In this document: piece by piece, positions 9,159 to 16,635 of the stretch
Layout of the letters: every line of letters starts with the position of its first letter
Numbering within the stretch: the first letter of the stretch is position 1
Origin: JAOUFP01 sp963801505
GTDB taxonomy: Bacteria; Nitrospirota; Thermodesulfovibrionia; Thermodesulfovibrionales; UBA6898
Length of the DNA stretch: 64,000 bases
Reading direction: 5' to 3'
Assembly: GCA_963801505.1 (NCBI GenBank)
Contig: CAWDEY010000016.1
Location: 248,001-312,000, forward strand
Program-made: the position numbers and the translations under genes
Notes under the pieces: model-generated
What the model saw: the letters and a program-made list of their open reading frames with translations, nothing else
What the model was told of the DNA's origin: nothing
Database searches by the model: none

Positions 9159-9530
9159 CTATTTGTTCTGCCTGCTCTTATAGTCTTCGATAGCTTTTCG
9201 TAATGCATCAGCACCGAGATTGGAGCAATGCATTTTCTGGGGAGGCAGTCCGTCCAAAGCATCAGCAACTGTTTCTTTTGATATTGCAAGTGCTTCCTCA
9301 AGTGTTTTGCCCTTGACCATTTCTGTTACCATACTGCTTACAGCAATGGCCGACCCGCATCCAAAGGTCTTGAACTTGGCGTCAACAATACGATTGTCCT
9401 TTACCTTGATATAGATTTTCATGGTATCGCCACATGTCGGGTTACCTTCAATACCTACACCATCAGCATCCTCCATATCACCGACATTCCTCGGATTGGT
9501 AAAATGGTCCATCACTTTTTCACTGTACAT
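9159..9530 (-). CDS. iscU: Fe-S cluster assembly scaffold IscU
   Basis: The scaffold on which [2Fe-2S] and [4Fe-4S] clusters are built from sulfur supplied by IscS. The three conserved cysteines are present in NPTCGDTM, FGCGSA and HCSNLGAD. The real start is the ATG at 9530 (MYSEKVMDHFTNPRNVG), preceded by GGAAGGTGGAG, although the frame stays open to 9557. It overlaps the end of iscS by 19 nt, so translation is likely coupled. The length of 123 residues is normal. It is the last gene of the iscR-tusA-iscS-iscU operon. Confidence 0.95.
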   Translation of the reverse strand: MYSEKVMDHFTNPRNVGDMEDADGVGIEGNPTCGDTMKIYIKVKDNRIVDAKFKTFGCGSAIAVSSMVTEMVKGKTLEEALAISKETVADALDGLPPQKMHCSNLGADALRKAIEDYKSRQNK

Positions 9531-10714
9531 TCTCCACCTTCCTCTCTGTCTCCCCATCCTTGTGCAAATGGGGAAATATCTCTTAGTCTTTTAATAATTG
9601 CGGGGAACTCTTCAAGCAGATAATCTATGTCTTCTGAGGTATTCCCCATGCCAAGACTGAACACTATCGAACCCTGAGCCAGGCCTGCCGGAATGCCCAT
9701 GGAAAGCAATACTGGTGAGGCCTTAAGTGCCTTTGATGAGCAGGCTGAACCACTTGCCGAAAAAATACCCTTTGAAGCCAGCAGCAGCAGCATTGCCTCT
9801 CCTTCGATAAATTCCACACAAAAGCTCACGTGCCCCGGCAGCCTGCTTTCCCTGTCACCGGTCAGAAAAACATTTTTTACCCCTCCCATGTTATCAATAA
9901 TGCGGTCTCTCATCGGCCGTAAATAGTCCATCCTGTTTTGCAACTCTGCCTTTGCAATTTCTGCCGCCTTCCCCATTCCGACAATGGCAGGGACGTTTTC
10001 CGTACCGGCACGCCTGCCTGTCTCCTGTATCCCACCATAAATAAGAGGCACTATTCTCAATCCCTGTTTAATAAAAAGTGCTCCTGCACCCTTCGGACCA
10101 TAAAACTGATGTGCAGCCATACTGAGAAGATCAACTCCCAGGTCTTTTACATCAACCGGAATATTGCCGGTAGTGGCAACAGCGTCCGTATGGACAATTA
10201 TATTATGCTTCTTTGCCACCTTCACTATTTCCTTTATTGGCTCTATAGTCCCCACCTCGCTGCTGGCGTGTGTAACAGATATTAAAATAGTCTCTTTCGT
10301 TATCGCCTTCTTAACAGCCTCCGGGTCTACAAAACCTTTATTGTCAACACCGAGATAGGTAACAACAAAACCACTTTTTTCGAGGAACCTGGCGGAGTTC
10401 AGGATCGAATGGTGCTCCATTCTCGACACAATGATATGCTTGCCCTCATTCTGTTTTGCAAGGGCGATGCCCCTCAAGGCAAAATTATTCGCTTCAGCCC
10501 CGCTGGCTGTGAAAATGATTTCCGCAGGCTTTGCATTGACAAGACCGGCGACTTTTTCTCTGGCATCCTCTATGGCTATCTTGGCTGTTCTGCCATACTC
10601 ATACAAATCACTCAGGGGATTTCCAAACTCCTCTTTAAAATAGGGCATCATCGCCTCAAGCACATCAGGATGCAGGGGATTTGTTGCAACATGATCAAAA
10701 TAACATTTTCTCAT
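9512..10714 (-). CDS. iscS: Cysteine desulfurase IscS/NifS
   Basis: A PLP enzyme that removes sulfur from cysteine and passes it as a persulfide to IscU and TusA. About 400 residues. The PLP lysine lies in MAAHQFYGPKGAGALF and the persulfide Cys loop is SGSACSSKALKAS. The N-terminus (YFDHVATNPLHPDVLEAM) replaces the usual Asn-Ala-Thr opening with His-Val-Ala-Thr. The ATG at 10714 has AGAGG 5 nt upstream and is preferred over the GTG at 10720. It lies between tusA and iscU. Confidence 0.95.
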   Translation of the reverse strand: MRKCYFDHVATNPLHPDVLEAMMPYFKEEFGNPLSDLYEYGRTAKIAIEDAREKVAGLVNAKPAEIIFTASGAEANNFALRGIALAKQNEGKHIIVSRMEHHSILNSARFLEKSGFVVTYLGVDNKGFVDPEAVKKAITKETILISVTHASSEVGTIEPIKEIVKVAKKHNIIVHTDAVATTGNIPVDVKDLGVDLLSMAAHQFYGPKGAGALFIKQGLRIVPLIYGGIQETGRRAGTENVPAIVGMGKAAEIAKAELQNRMDYLRPMRDRIIDNMGGVKNVFLTGDRESRLPGHVSFCVEFIEGEAMLLLLASKGIFSASGSACSSKALKASPVLLSMGIPAGLAQGSIVFSLGMGNTSEDIDYLLEEFPAIIKRLRDISPFAQGWGDREEGGECTVKK

Positions 10715-10753
10715 AATCACCTCTTAAGCTTCTTAATATAGAACTTATAAAAA

Positions 10754-10969
10754 TCAGCAGATATCTTCCATGCCGAGAAATTCATTTCCGGTCTTGGCGC
10801 ACCAGGCCGGAATGTCTTCAAGGGCGCCGTCATAATCAGTCATTATTTCCAGTATCTGTCCCTGTTCAAGCTCCTTTATCTGCTCCTCGAGCTTTAGAAG
10901 ATGCATGGGACACATCATATAGACAATATCCGTTGTTACGTCAGGCTTTACATTCTCTACGAATTTCAT
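10754..10969 (-). CDS. tusA: TusA-family sulfurtransferase
   Basis: A 71-residue SirA/TusA-fold protein that probably carries persulfide sulfur from IscS to acceptors such as tRNA thiolation or Fe-S assembly. The active Cys is in MMCPMHLLKLEEQIKEL, so the family CPxP signature is CPMH here. The C-terminal part DIPAWCAKTGNEFLG is typical. Its ATG overlaps the iscR stop (ATGA), giving tight coupling, and iscS follows 39 nt after its stop. Confidence 0.85.
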   Translation of the reverse strand: MKFVENVKPDVTTDIVYMMCPMHLLKLEEQIKELEQGQILEIMTDYDGALEDIPAWCAKTGNEFLGMEDIC

Positions 10970-11451
10970 AACGATATCTTTATCAGTTTTTCTTGCCGCT
11001 CAGGCTTATTCTTCTTCCTGCTGGTTTTGCTCATCCCGGCCGGCTGCTGACCTTCGATCAGGTCCTGCAGCGTCATATTATCAAGAAACGCCTCTATCTT
11101 TTCACCAAGAGATTTCCATAGAAGATGCGTAACACAGCCATCGATTCTCATGCATCCTTCCTTGGGGTCCAGGCAGGATGTTATGGCAACAGGACCATCT
11201 AGTTCCCTGAGAATTGCTCCAATGCTTATGTTATCAGGAGTTTTATTCAACACATAACCGCCTCCAGGGCCTTTTACGCTATTAATGATCCCGGCCTTTC
11301 TCAGTGTGTTGAGGATCTGTTCAAGATATGCCACGGATACGGCCTGTCTTTCCGATATCGTTTTTATAGTCACAGGTCCTGAAGCATAGCCATTTGCAAT
11401 CTCAAACATCGCCCTTACGCCATACTGGCTTTTTGTAGATAATCTAAGCAT
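10966..11451 (-). CDS. iscR: Rrf2-family Fe-S regulator IscR
   Basis: A transcription factor that senses Fe-S sufficiency through its own [2Fe-2S] cluster. It has an N-terminal winged helix (LSTKSQYGVRAM to KGPGGGYVLNK, residues 4-70). Ligands C93, C100, C106 and H109 sit in SCLDPKEGCMRIDGCVTH, as in IscR. The 161-residue protein ends in a basic tail (SRKKNKPERQEKL). It leads the isc operon, and its own promoter overlaps a near-consensus type 1 IscR site, so autorepression is expected. No ribosome site precedes the ATG. Confidence 0.93.
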   Translation of the reverse strand: MLRLSTKSQYGVRAMFEIANGYASGPVTIKTISERQAVSVAYLEQILNTLRKAGIINSVKGPGGGYVLNKTPDNISIGAILRELDGPVAITSCLDPKEGCMRIDGCVTHLLWKSLGEKIEAFLDNMTLQDLIEGQQPAGMSKTSRKKNKPERQEKLIKISL

Positions 11452-11459
11452 GTTTATAA

Positions 11460-11490
11460 ATTATAATACCATAGTAATTATGTCAAGTAT
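11460..11490 (-). promoter_or_regulatory. iscR promoter overlapped by a type 1 IscR operator
   Basis: On the minus strand TTGACA (11486-11481) and TATAAT (11465-11460) are 15 nt apart. The 25-nt stretch 11490-11466, ATACTTGAC then ATAATTACTATGGTAT, fits the E. coli type 1 IscR consensus at 20 of 25 positions. The predicted transcript would start only a few bases before the iscR ATG at 11451. Confidence 0.7.
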
Positions 11491-11491
11491 T

Positions 11492-11543
11492 ATTGTGTGA
11501 AAGAAGAAAAGTTTGAAATGCACGATGTTGAACATGACTCAGA
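11492..11543. repeat. 52-bp direct repeat, copy A
   Basis: ATTGTGTGAAAGAAGAAAAG followed by TTTG, three variable bases and TGCACGATGTTGAACATG, ending in ACTCAGA. A nearly identical copy in the same orientation lies at 15013-15064. The pair brackets the two toxin-antitoxin operons and the insertion sequence. This copy abuts the iscR promoter. Confidence 0.7.
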
Positions 11544-11583
11544 GTAGAACCTATCTCAAAATTGAATCATGTGAATGAAAGCC

Positions 11584-11890
11584 GTCATACTCGCGAAGGC
11601 GGGTATCTAGCCATCCGCGAAAATACTGGATTCCCGTCTGCACGGGAATGACAATACAAAGAGTCACGCATTGAGGAACCGATTTTGAGACAGGTTCTAG
11701 TGTAGTGTCCCTCAAATGGCTGGTTTTATGATGAGGACTACTCACAGAGCTACAGAGTGTTGTTTCCCGTCATTCCGGCTTGTCCGGTCTCCTCAGCGAC
11801 TCGCCGGGGCGAGAATCGTTCTTCGTTTTCAGAAGGATTCCCGACGCGCTTCGCTCGCTTAAGGCGCCTACTTCTGGTGCGGGAATGACA
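11584..11890. repeat. GGAATGAC-family palindromic repeats
   Basis: Two imperfect palindromes, 11584-11652 (GTCATACTCGCGAAGG to CACGGGAATGAC) and 11769-11890 (GTCATTCCGGCTTG to GGGAATGAC). Related copies lie at 19849-19918 and 43979-44013. No gene is seen between the iscR promoter and 11929. Confidence 0.65.
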
Positions 11891-11928
11891 GTTGCGAGTG
11901 ACCATATGTGCTTATTATAACGCGCGGG

Positions 11929-12279
11929 TCACGCGCCTCCCTTGGCGCGTCGCCGTGGACCCGCTGGTTGGATTTTCTTTTCCGCCTTCCTGTTACTCGC
12001 AAGATCGAGTAAAGCATCAGGATGTTTTTCCGCAACTTGCAGTAATATTCGCGCTGGTCCTTCTGGTTTGCGTCGGCCCTGTTCCCAGTTACGGAGCGTT
12101 GCGGTGCTTATCCCCATGAGGATAGCGAATTTGTCCTGTGAAAGACCGTATTGCTCACGAATCTTTTTCACTTCAGATTCCGCGAAGGTGAAGGTCCGCG
12201 CTGGTTTCATCGTGCGCTTCATTATTGCTCCACCCTGCTTCACGCTTTTGAGAAGCTCATCAAAAAGTTCTTTTTTCAT
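11929..12279 (-). CDS. Type II antitoxin, Xre/HigA (NadS-like) family
   Basis: A 116-residue DNA-binding antitoxin expected to neutralise the toxin encoded just upstream and to repress the operon. The helix-turn-helix is central (IREQYGLSQDKFAILMGIS then TLRNWEQGRRKP, residues ~40-72). The tail is very basic (QPAGPRRRAKGGA). Its start overlaps the toxin stop by 4 nt (toxin first, antitoxin second), the usual higBA order. A second, related pair lies immediately upstream at 12725-13395. Confidence 0.85.
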   Translation of the reverse strand: MKKELFDELLKSVKQGGAIMKRTMKPARTFTFAESEVKKIREQYGLSQDKFAILMGISTATLRNWEQGRRKPEGPARILLQVAEKHPDALLDLASNRKAEKKIQPAGPRRRAKGGA

Positions 12280-12593
12280 CGGTATTCTCCTTCTACAATA
12301 TTTTTCAGTTGTTTCAACTGGTCCGGCGTCAAATCATCCCGCTCATTCTTGGGATAAGCAAACAGCATCAGTACAACCTTCGGCGATACAAACCAATAAT
12401 AAATTACCCTGATGCCGCCACGCTTTCCATGACCACCCGCAGACCAGCGGAGTTTGCGCAGACCTCCACTTCCGGGAATGATTTTGCCTGCATCCGGCTT
12501 CCGGACCAACTGGGCCTGTAAGAGCCGATACTCATCATCGGCAAGGATGGCTTGTATGCGACGAGTAAATATCGGGGTCTCTATGATGACCAT
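12276..12593 (-). CDS. Type II toxin, RelE/HigB family
   Basis: A 105-residue RelE-fold protein. It has the family signature GGLRKLRWSAGGHGKRGGIR then VIYYW, and LMLFAYPKNERDDLT near the C-terminus. Relatives are ribosome-dependent mRNA endonucleases; activity here is inferred. It is paralogous to the toxin at 13078-13395. Its promoter places the likely transcription start at or within a base or two of the ATG, and no ribosome site is present, so the toxin message may be leaderless. Confidence 0.85.
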   Translation of the reverse strand: MVIIETPIFTRRIQAILADDEYRLLQAQLVRKPDAGKIIPGSGGLRKLRWSAGGHGKRGGIRVIYYWFVSPKVVLMLFAYPKNERDDLTPDQLKQLKNIVEGEYR

Positions 12594-12598
12594 GATTG

Positions 12599-12627
12599 AT
12601 TATACGTCAGTGGCGTATGTTTGGCAA
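12599..12627 (-). promoter_or_regulatory. Toxin-antitoxin 1 promoter with palindromic operator
   Basis: On the minus strand TTGCCA (12627-12622), a 17-nt spacer and TATAAT (12604-12599), ending 5 nt before the toxin ATG. The 17-nt ATACGCCACTGACGTAT (12618-12602) has ATACG/CGTAT arms and lies between and over the promoter boxes, as expected for an antitoxin operator. Confidence 0.65.
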
Positions 12628-12724
12628 GGACAATTTGTCAGTATACAGATGAATTAGGATGCAAGAGGTTAACTTGGTCCGACCCCGCGCCGCAGTCCAC
12701 TCTTTTTCTTTCTTTGCGGGTACC

Positions 12725-13081
12725 TCATGCAGCAACGACATTCTTTGAGTGAGACTTTCCCCTTGATGACAGCGAATTCAGTCTCTCAATGGTGTCCGGA
12801 TATTTACTAACCAGGAGGATCAACGTTGCTGCCTGCACATTCGGCTTTGAAATGCCCTGCTCCCATTTTTCAAGCGTACGTGGGGACACACACAGTTGAT
12901 GTGCAAAAACAGCGCGCGAAAGATTCAGACTATCACGCACTTCCCGTATCATCTTCGAGGTCACGGCCGGGGTGAATTGCCCTTTGATCTTGTATTCGCG
13001 TAGGGTGATCTTTCCCTTGCGGTGTTGCTTTATCTCCTCTATCCCCTGCGTCAACTCCAAAAATAAATTTCTCTTGCTCAT
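12725..13081 (-). CDS. Type II antitoxin, Xre/HigA family (second module)
   Basis: A 118-residue helix-turn-helix antitoxin (IREVRDSLNLSRAVFAHQL then SPRTLEKWEQGISKP). The start is the ATG at 13081 (MSKRNLFLELTQGI), which overlaps the toxin stop by 4 nt; the frame stays open to 13120 inside the toxin gene. It is related to the antitoxin at 11929 in domain order and position but diverged in sequence. It probably controls the promoter at 13401-13429. Confidence 0.82.
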   Translation of the reverse strand: MSKRNLFLELTQGIEEIKQHRKGKITLREYKIKGQFTPAVTSKMIREVRDSLNLSRAVFAHQLCVSPRTLEKWEQGISKPNVQAATLILLVSKYPDTIERLNSLSSRGKSHSKNVVAA

Positions 13082-13395
13082 AAGTTCCACTCCTTCACTA
13101 ATTTCATAAGGGCCTTGCACTCTTCAGTATTCAAATCCGATACTTCGTTTTTAGCGTAAAGGGTAAGTAGGTAAATTCGGACGGCTGAGGAGTGAAAATA
13201 ATAGATAATTCTCACCCCGGCCCTCTTACCTTTGCCTTTGGACTTCCATCGCACCTTTCTTAATCCTCCTGTCCGCTGCATAATATCTCCGACCTCGGGA
13301 TTTGCCGCAAGATGCGCTTGGAAATCCTTGTACTCTTCATTCGACAAGTAATCCGGAAGCAGGCGAGTGAATATTTTAGTTTCCACGAATATCAT
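13078..13395 (-). CDS. Type II toxin, RelE/HigB family (second module)
   Basis: A 105-residue RelE-fold protein with GGLRKVRWKSKGKGKRAGVR then IIYYF, the same signature as the first module, and LLTLYAKNEVSDL toward the end. Expected to cleave mRNA on ribosomes (family knowledge). There is no ribosome site; the ATG is 5 nt after the -10 box. The insertion sequence starts 43 bp upstream of the gene, just beyond the -35 box. Confidence 0.82.
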   Translation of the reverse strand: MIFVETKIFTRLLPDYLSNEEYKDFQAHLAANPEVGDIMQRTGGLRKVRWKSKGKGKRAGVRIIYYFHSSAVRIYLLTLYAKNEVSDLNTEECKALMKLVKEWNL

Positions 13396-13400
13396 TTTTT

Positions 13401-13429
13401 AGTATACCCAAATAGCGTATGATTTGCAA
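13401..13429 (-). promoter_or_regulatory. Toxin-antitoxin 2 promoter with palindromic operator
   Basis: On the minus strand TTGCAA (13429-13424), a 17-nt spacer and TATACT (13406-13401), then AAAAA and the toxin ATG. ATACGCTATTTGGGTAT (13420-13404) has the same length and placement as the operator of module 1, with shared ATACGC/GTAT ends. Confidence 0.65.
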
Positions 13430-13438
13430 GGGTGCGAC

Positions 13439-14828
13439 TTGCATCATCAAAAATCTATTCGAAAGTGAATCGTTGCATCACGAAGGAATCTATTCGAAAT
13501 AAATTCATACTGTCTCTCAAGAAAAACTTGGGAGGCAGCAATGGGATTAACAGCAAAGGAAAAACGAGCAGCAACAAAAGTTACCGCGCCGAGATATCAG
13601 AAGGCAAAAAAGAATCAGAAAGGGATTATTCTTGAGGAGTTTGCAGCCCTCACCGGCTATAACCGTTGTTATGCCGCTTATCTGCTCAGAATTCAGGGCA
13701 AAAAGAGGTATATAGACAGGAATACCGTTATAGTTGCAGATGCAGGGAAAAAGTGCATAAAACCTCGAAGGCGCTTCTATGACGAACTGGTAATTACTGC
13801 CCTCGTTAAGATATGGCTTATTATGGACTGCCTCTGTGGCAAGCGCTTAGCTCCGATGCTTCCTGAACTGGTTCCTCTTCTGAAGAAGCACAAGGAGATC
13901 ACCCTTGATAAAACGACCGAGAACAAACTTTTGTCCATAAGCTCGGCGACAATAGATAGATTACTTAAACCGGAGAAAAAGAAGCACCAGATAAAGGGTC
14001 GCTCTCATACCAAACCCGGTACCCTGCTAAAGCATCAAATCCCGATACGGACATTCTCAGAATGGAACGAGCAAAAGCCAGGCTTTGTAGAGATCGATCT
14101 GGTAGGCCATGACGGAGGAGATAGCCATGGTGAATTCGCGCAGACTCTCACAGTGACCGATGTCTGCACAGGCTGGACGGATATGCAGGCGGTAAAGAAC
14201 AAGGCCCAATGCTGGGTGTTCGAGGCGCTTAAAGATGTACGGGACCGCTTGCCTTTTGATCTGCTGGGAATAGACTCGGATAATGGCGGGGAATTCATCA
14301 ATGACCAGCTATACCGGTACTGCATACAAGAGAAAATAACCTTTACCAGAGCCCGAAGCTATAGAAAAAACGACAACTGTTTTGTCGAGCAGAAGAACTA
14401 CTCCGTAATCAGAAGGGCTGTGGGCTATATGAGGCACGATACTCCAGAAGAACTGCACCTTTTGAATGAGCTGTATTGGCACCTTCGCCTCTATAGCAAT
14501 CATTTTCACCCAGTCATGAAACTCCTTGAAAAAACAAAAGTGGGCAGCAAAGTGAAGAAGAAATATGACAAGCCTCAAACTCCCTGTCAGAGAGTTCTGG
14601 CATCGTCCCATATATCGAAAGACATCAAAAAATGGCTCAGCCGTGAACATGATAAATTGAACCCGGCAGAGTTAAAGAGAAACATAACCCGACTCCAAAA
14701 CAGGCTCATCCGCTATGCCTCGTCAAAAGGAAAAAGAAAGCCTGGGTCATAAAAACAGCAAAGCTTTTCGAATAGATTTTTGATGATGCAACGAATACCT
14801 ATTTCGAATAGATTTTTACGTGATGCAA
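13439..14828 (+). mobile_element. Complete DDE insertion sequence with doubled terminal repeats
   Basis: A ~1.39 kb element with one transposase gene. Each end carries two copies of a ~26-nt unit TTGCATCA plus a short variable spacer plus AATCTATTCGAAA: 13439-13464 and 13473-13499 on the left, inverted at 14765-14791 and 14802-14828 on the right. No clear target duplication is visible at the edges. The transposase frame is intact, so it may be recent or active. Confidence 0.85.
13541..14752 (+). CDS. Transposase with rve/DDE integrase core
   Basis: A 403-residue transposase. The N-terminal region (residues 1-100) has a helix-turn-helix-like part with GYNRCYAAYLLR. The catalytic core has Asp in FVEIDLVGHDGG, Asp in LLGIDSDNGGEF and Glu in NDNCFVEQKNY, giving the DDE triad. 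The C-terminus is basic. The family resembles rve-type transposases often labelled only 'integrase catalytic domain'; I do not assign an IS family. A GGGAGGCAGCA site precedes the ATG. Confidence 0.9.
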   Translation: MGLTAKEKRAATKVTAPRYQKAKKNQKGIILEEFAALTGYNRCYAAYLLRIQGKKRYIDRNTVIVADAGKKCIKPRRRFYDELVITALVKIWLIMDCLCGKRLAPMLPELVPLLKKHKEITLDKTTENKLLSISSATIDRLLKPEKKKHQIKGRSHTKPGTLLKHQIPIRTFSEWNEQKPGFVEIDLVGHDGGDSHGEFAQTLTVTDVCTGWTDMQAVKNKAQCWVFEALKDVRDRLPFDLLGIDSDNGGEFINDQLYRYCIQEKITFTRARSYRKNDNCFVEQKNYSVIRRAVGYMRHDTPEELHLLNELYWHLRLYSNHFHPVMKLLEKTKVGSKVKKKYDKPQTPCQRVLASSHISKDIKKWLSREHDKLNPAELKRNITRLQNRLIRYASSKGKRKPGS

Positions 14829-14927
14829 CACGGGGTGTGTATGACCACGAATTGCCACAAATTATTTATAAAATACCACAATCCCAAGCCCCGCCATGTA
14901 GACGAATCTAAGAGATAAAATGTGAGA

Positions 14928-15001
14928 GGGTCAGGCTTTGCATTGTTGTATTTACTCTTTAACGGCAGCCGCATCAAATGCAAACATGCAAAGCCTGACC
15001 C
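14928..15001. repeat. REP-like inverted repeat
   Basis: GGGTCAGGCTTTGCATTGTTG-like left arm (14928-14948) and CAAACATGCAAAGCCTGACC-like right arm (14981-15001) flank about 32 bp. The shape matches REPs mobilised by REP-associated Y1 transposases. A partial copy (GGGGTCAGGCTTTTATATTT) lies near 55875. No such transposase is in the window. The neighbouring DNA (14829-15335) has no supported gene. Confidence 0.55.
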
Positions 15002-15012
15002 CGCCACCCGCC

Positions 15013-15064
15013 ATTGTGTGAAAGAAGAAAAGTTTGGGCTGCACGATGTTGAACATGACTCAGA
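15013..15064. repeat. 52-bp direct repeat, copy B
   Basis: Same orientation as the copy at 11492-11543, differing mainly at three bases in the middle. Together they bound a ~3.5 kb accessory block. No integrase gene lies between them. Confidence 0.7.
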
Positions 15065-15335
15065 TAAGTTTGTCATCTTGTAGACGAGCTCACAGCTTCC
15101 AATTCTGCTTAAGACGTCTGACAGGAGGGAGGTAGCTGATTTATTCATGAAAGCTTTGCTTTTTTTACATGCCTGAGTTTGCGGGTAACACCAAGTCAAT
15201 AGGCAGTAAATATTTAGCCTGATGTGGTTTTCTAAATGAAATATGCTTGCAGTCAAGGGATGAAGCACCTACTAACCGCAGCAGAAGTTGCAAATTCTTA
15301 AGATTTACGAGAAGAAAGTAAACGTAACGACAGTT

Positions 15336-16461
15336 TCATAAGCTAGGCCTGGCTTGCACAGCCCTTTGGGCATCTTTTTCAATCAATAATTTTGACTTCT
15401 TTCGATCTGTACCAATAATCTTTGAAAGTAAAATAACATAGATAGCTTTTGCATCTTTATAATCACGTTCACATGTCTCGGACCATGGCCTATCTTGGGC
15501 ATGCCTTCCCGGATGGACATAATTTCGCATAGTTTTAAGTAAATTTGCTAATCCAACCGAATTATATTTCGTATAAGAAGAAGACACCGACGGAAGCCAA
15601 CCCGCTTCGAAGCATACTTGTATAAGATTATTGAAAGTCCAAGTAGTGGGGTCGTCAGAATTACGTGGTCGCTTGGCGCGTGGCAACTTTTTTAGCTACA
15701 CTGATTGCCTTATGCTTCGACCTTAAACAACGTAATAATAGAAGGCCCTCTAACCCTGCGCCTAGGGATACAACTGCAGCGACGTATGCTTTCGCTTTTG
15801 CAGCTCGTTTTGCATCCTCTTCGTATCGTATAACGATGTCTTCAACTACTAAGGATAGCTCATCTCTGTGTGATAATGCTCGTCTGCCCCTTTCTCGGAG
15901 TTCATTAAATTTGTCCCGATTCGTTCTAATTAAATAAGCAAAATCATCTAATCCAAACTCTCTAAGACATTTTAAAAAAAGTTTATTCCAAACCGCTTCC
16001 CATTTTTTATTTAATATAGTGTATTCTGCTGGGCCTTCGCCAACGTTCCAATCTTCATCATCTTTCAGCCCATATTCTTTTCTAATCTTGTCTAAAGCTT
16101 CATTAATATGCCCAAACTTGTCATCGTATACTCCATCAAACATTCTTTCATCAAATATCCTGTCAACCGGAAATACAGAAAAAAAGACAAATTCCTCTCT
16201 AGAAATTTGACGTGATTGATATAAAGCACTTGCAAGAGCAATCTGCTTTTTTGCTGAATCAATATCAAACATTCCCCGCGAGCTTTTAGGTTGTTGTAAA
16301 TCCTTTACAACGTCTTGCAGTTGTTTAAGTAGGGCACCTCCGATGGCAAGATCATCAATTCTTTCAAAAGCTGATATTAACGCTTTTCTGTCTGCTGTAT
16401 TAGGTCGCCTTCGCACCAGAGGCTTTAAAATTAGTTTTTTTAATTTAACATCCATCTCCAT
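15336..16461 (-). pseudogene. Frameshifted unknown gene, HEPN-like C-terminus possible
   Basis: Two overlapping frames form one ~375-residue protein if one base of a six-A run (plus-strand T run 15688-15693) is removed: SVAKK then LPRAKRPRN. The N-terminal 260 residues are helical and charged. The part AAVVSLGAGLEGLLLLR followed by WTFNNLIQV, and later NLLKTMRNYVHPGRH, resembles the 'ALEGLL...RN.VHPGR' pattern of HEPN-type or abortive-infection-associated helical domains; this is a weak family call. Low-GC codon use, and location next to TA modules and an IS, suggest acquired DNA. The frameshift may be a sequencing error or true decay. Confidence 0.6.
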
Positions 16462-16635
16462 TATGACTTAGCTCCTAAACCAGTTATTAAATAGACAGAA
16501 GCCACCTCGTTAATAACTTACACTATTTTTAAGTTTAAAAAAAGAGTGAATTACAAGGGTGGTTTTCAGGGGCAGCTGCGATAGTCAGAAATATTTGGGA
16601 TACCGTGAAAAATGCACTAAACAACTCGCGCCACT

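Noticed and set aside
14816..15268. 150-residue minus-strand ORF right of the insertion sequence
   Set aside because: It spans a REP-like hairpin and a direct repeat, lacks a ribosome site and has no recognisable domain.
15688..15693. A AAA AAG as a programmed -1 frameshift site in the split unknown gene
   Set aside because: The heptamer is out of phase with the upstream frame, and the needed shift is +1 (skip one A), not -1. An indel is simpler.
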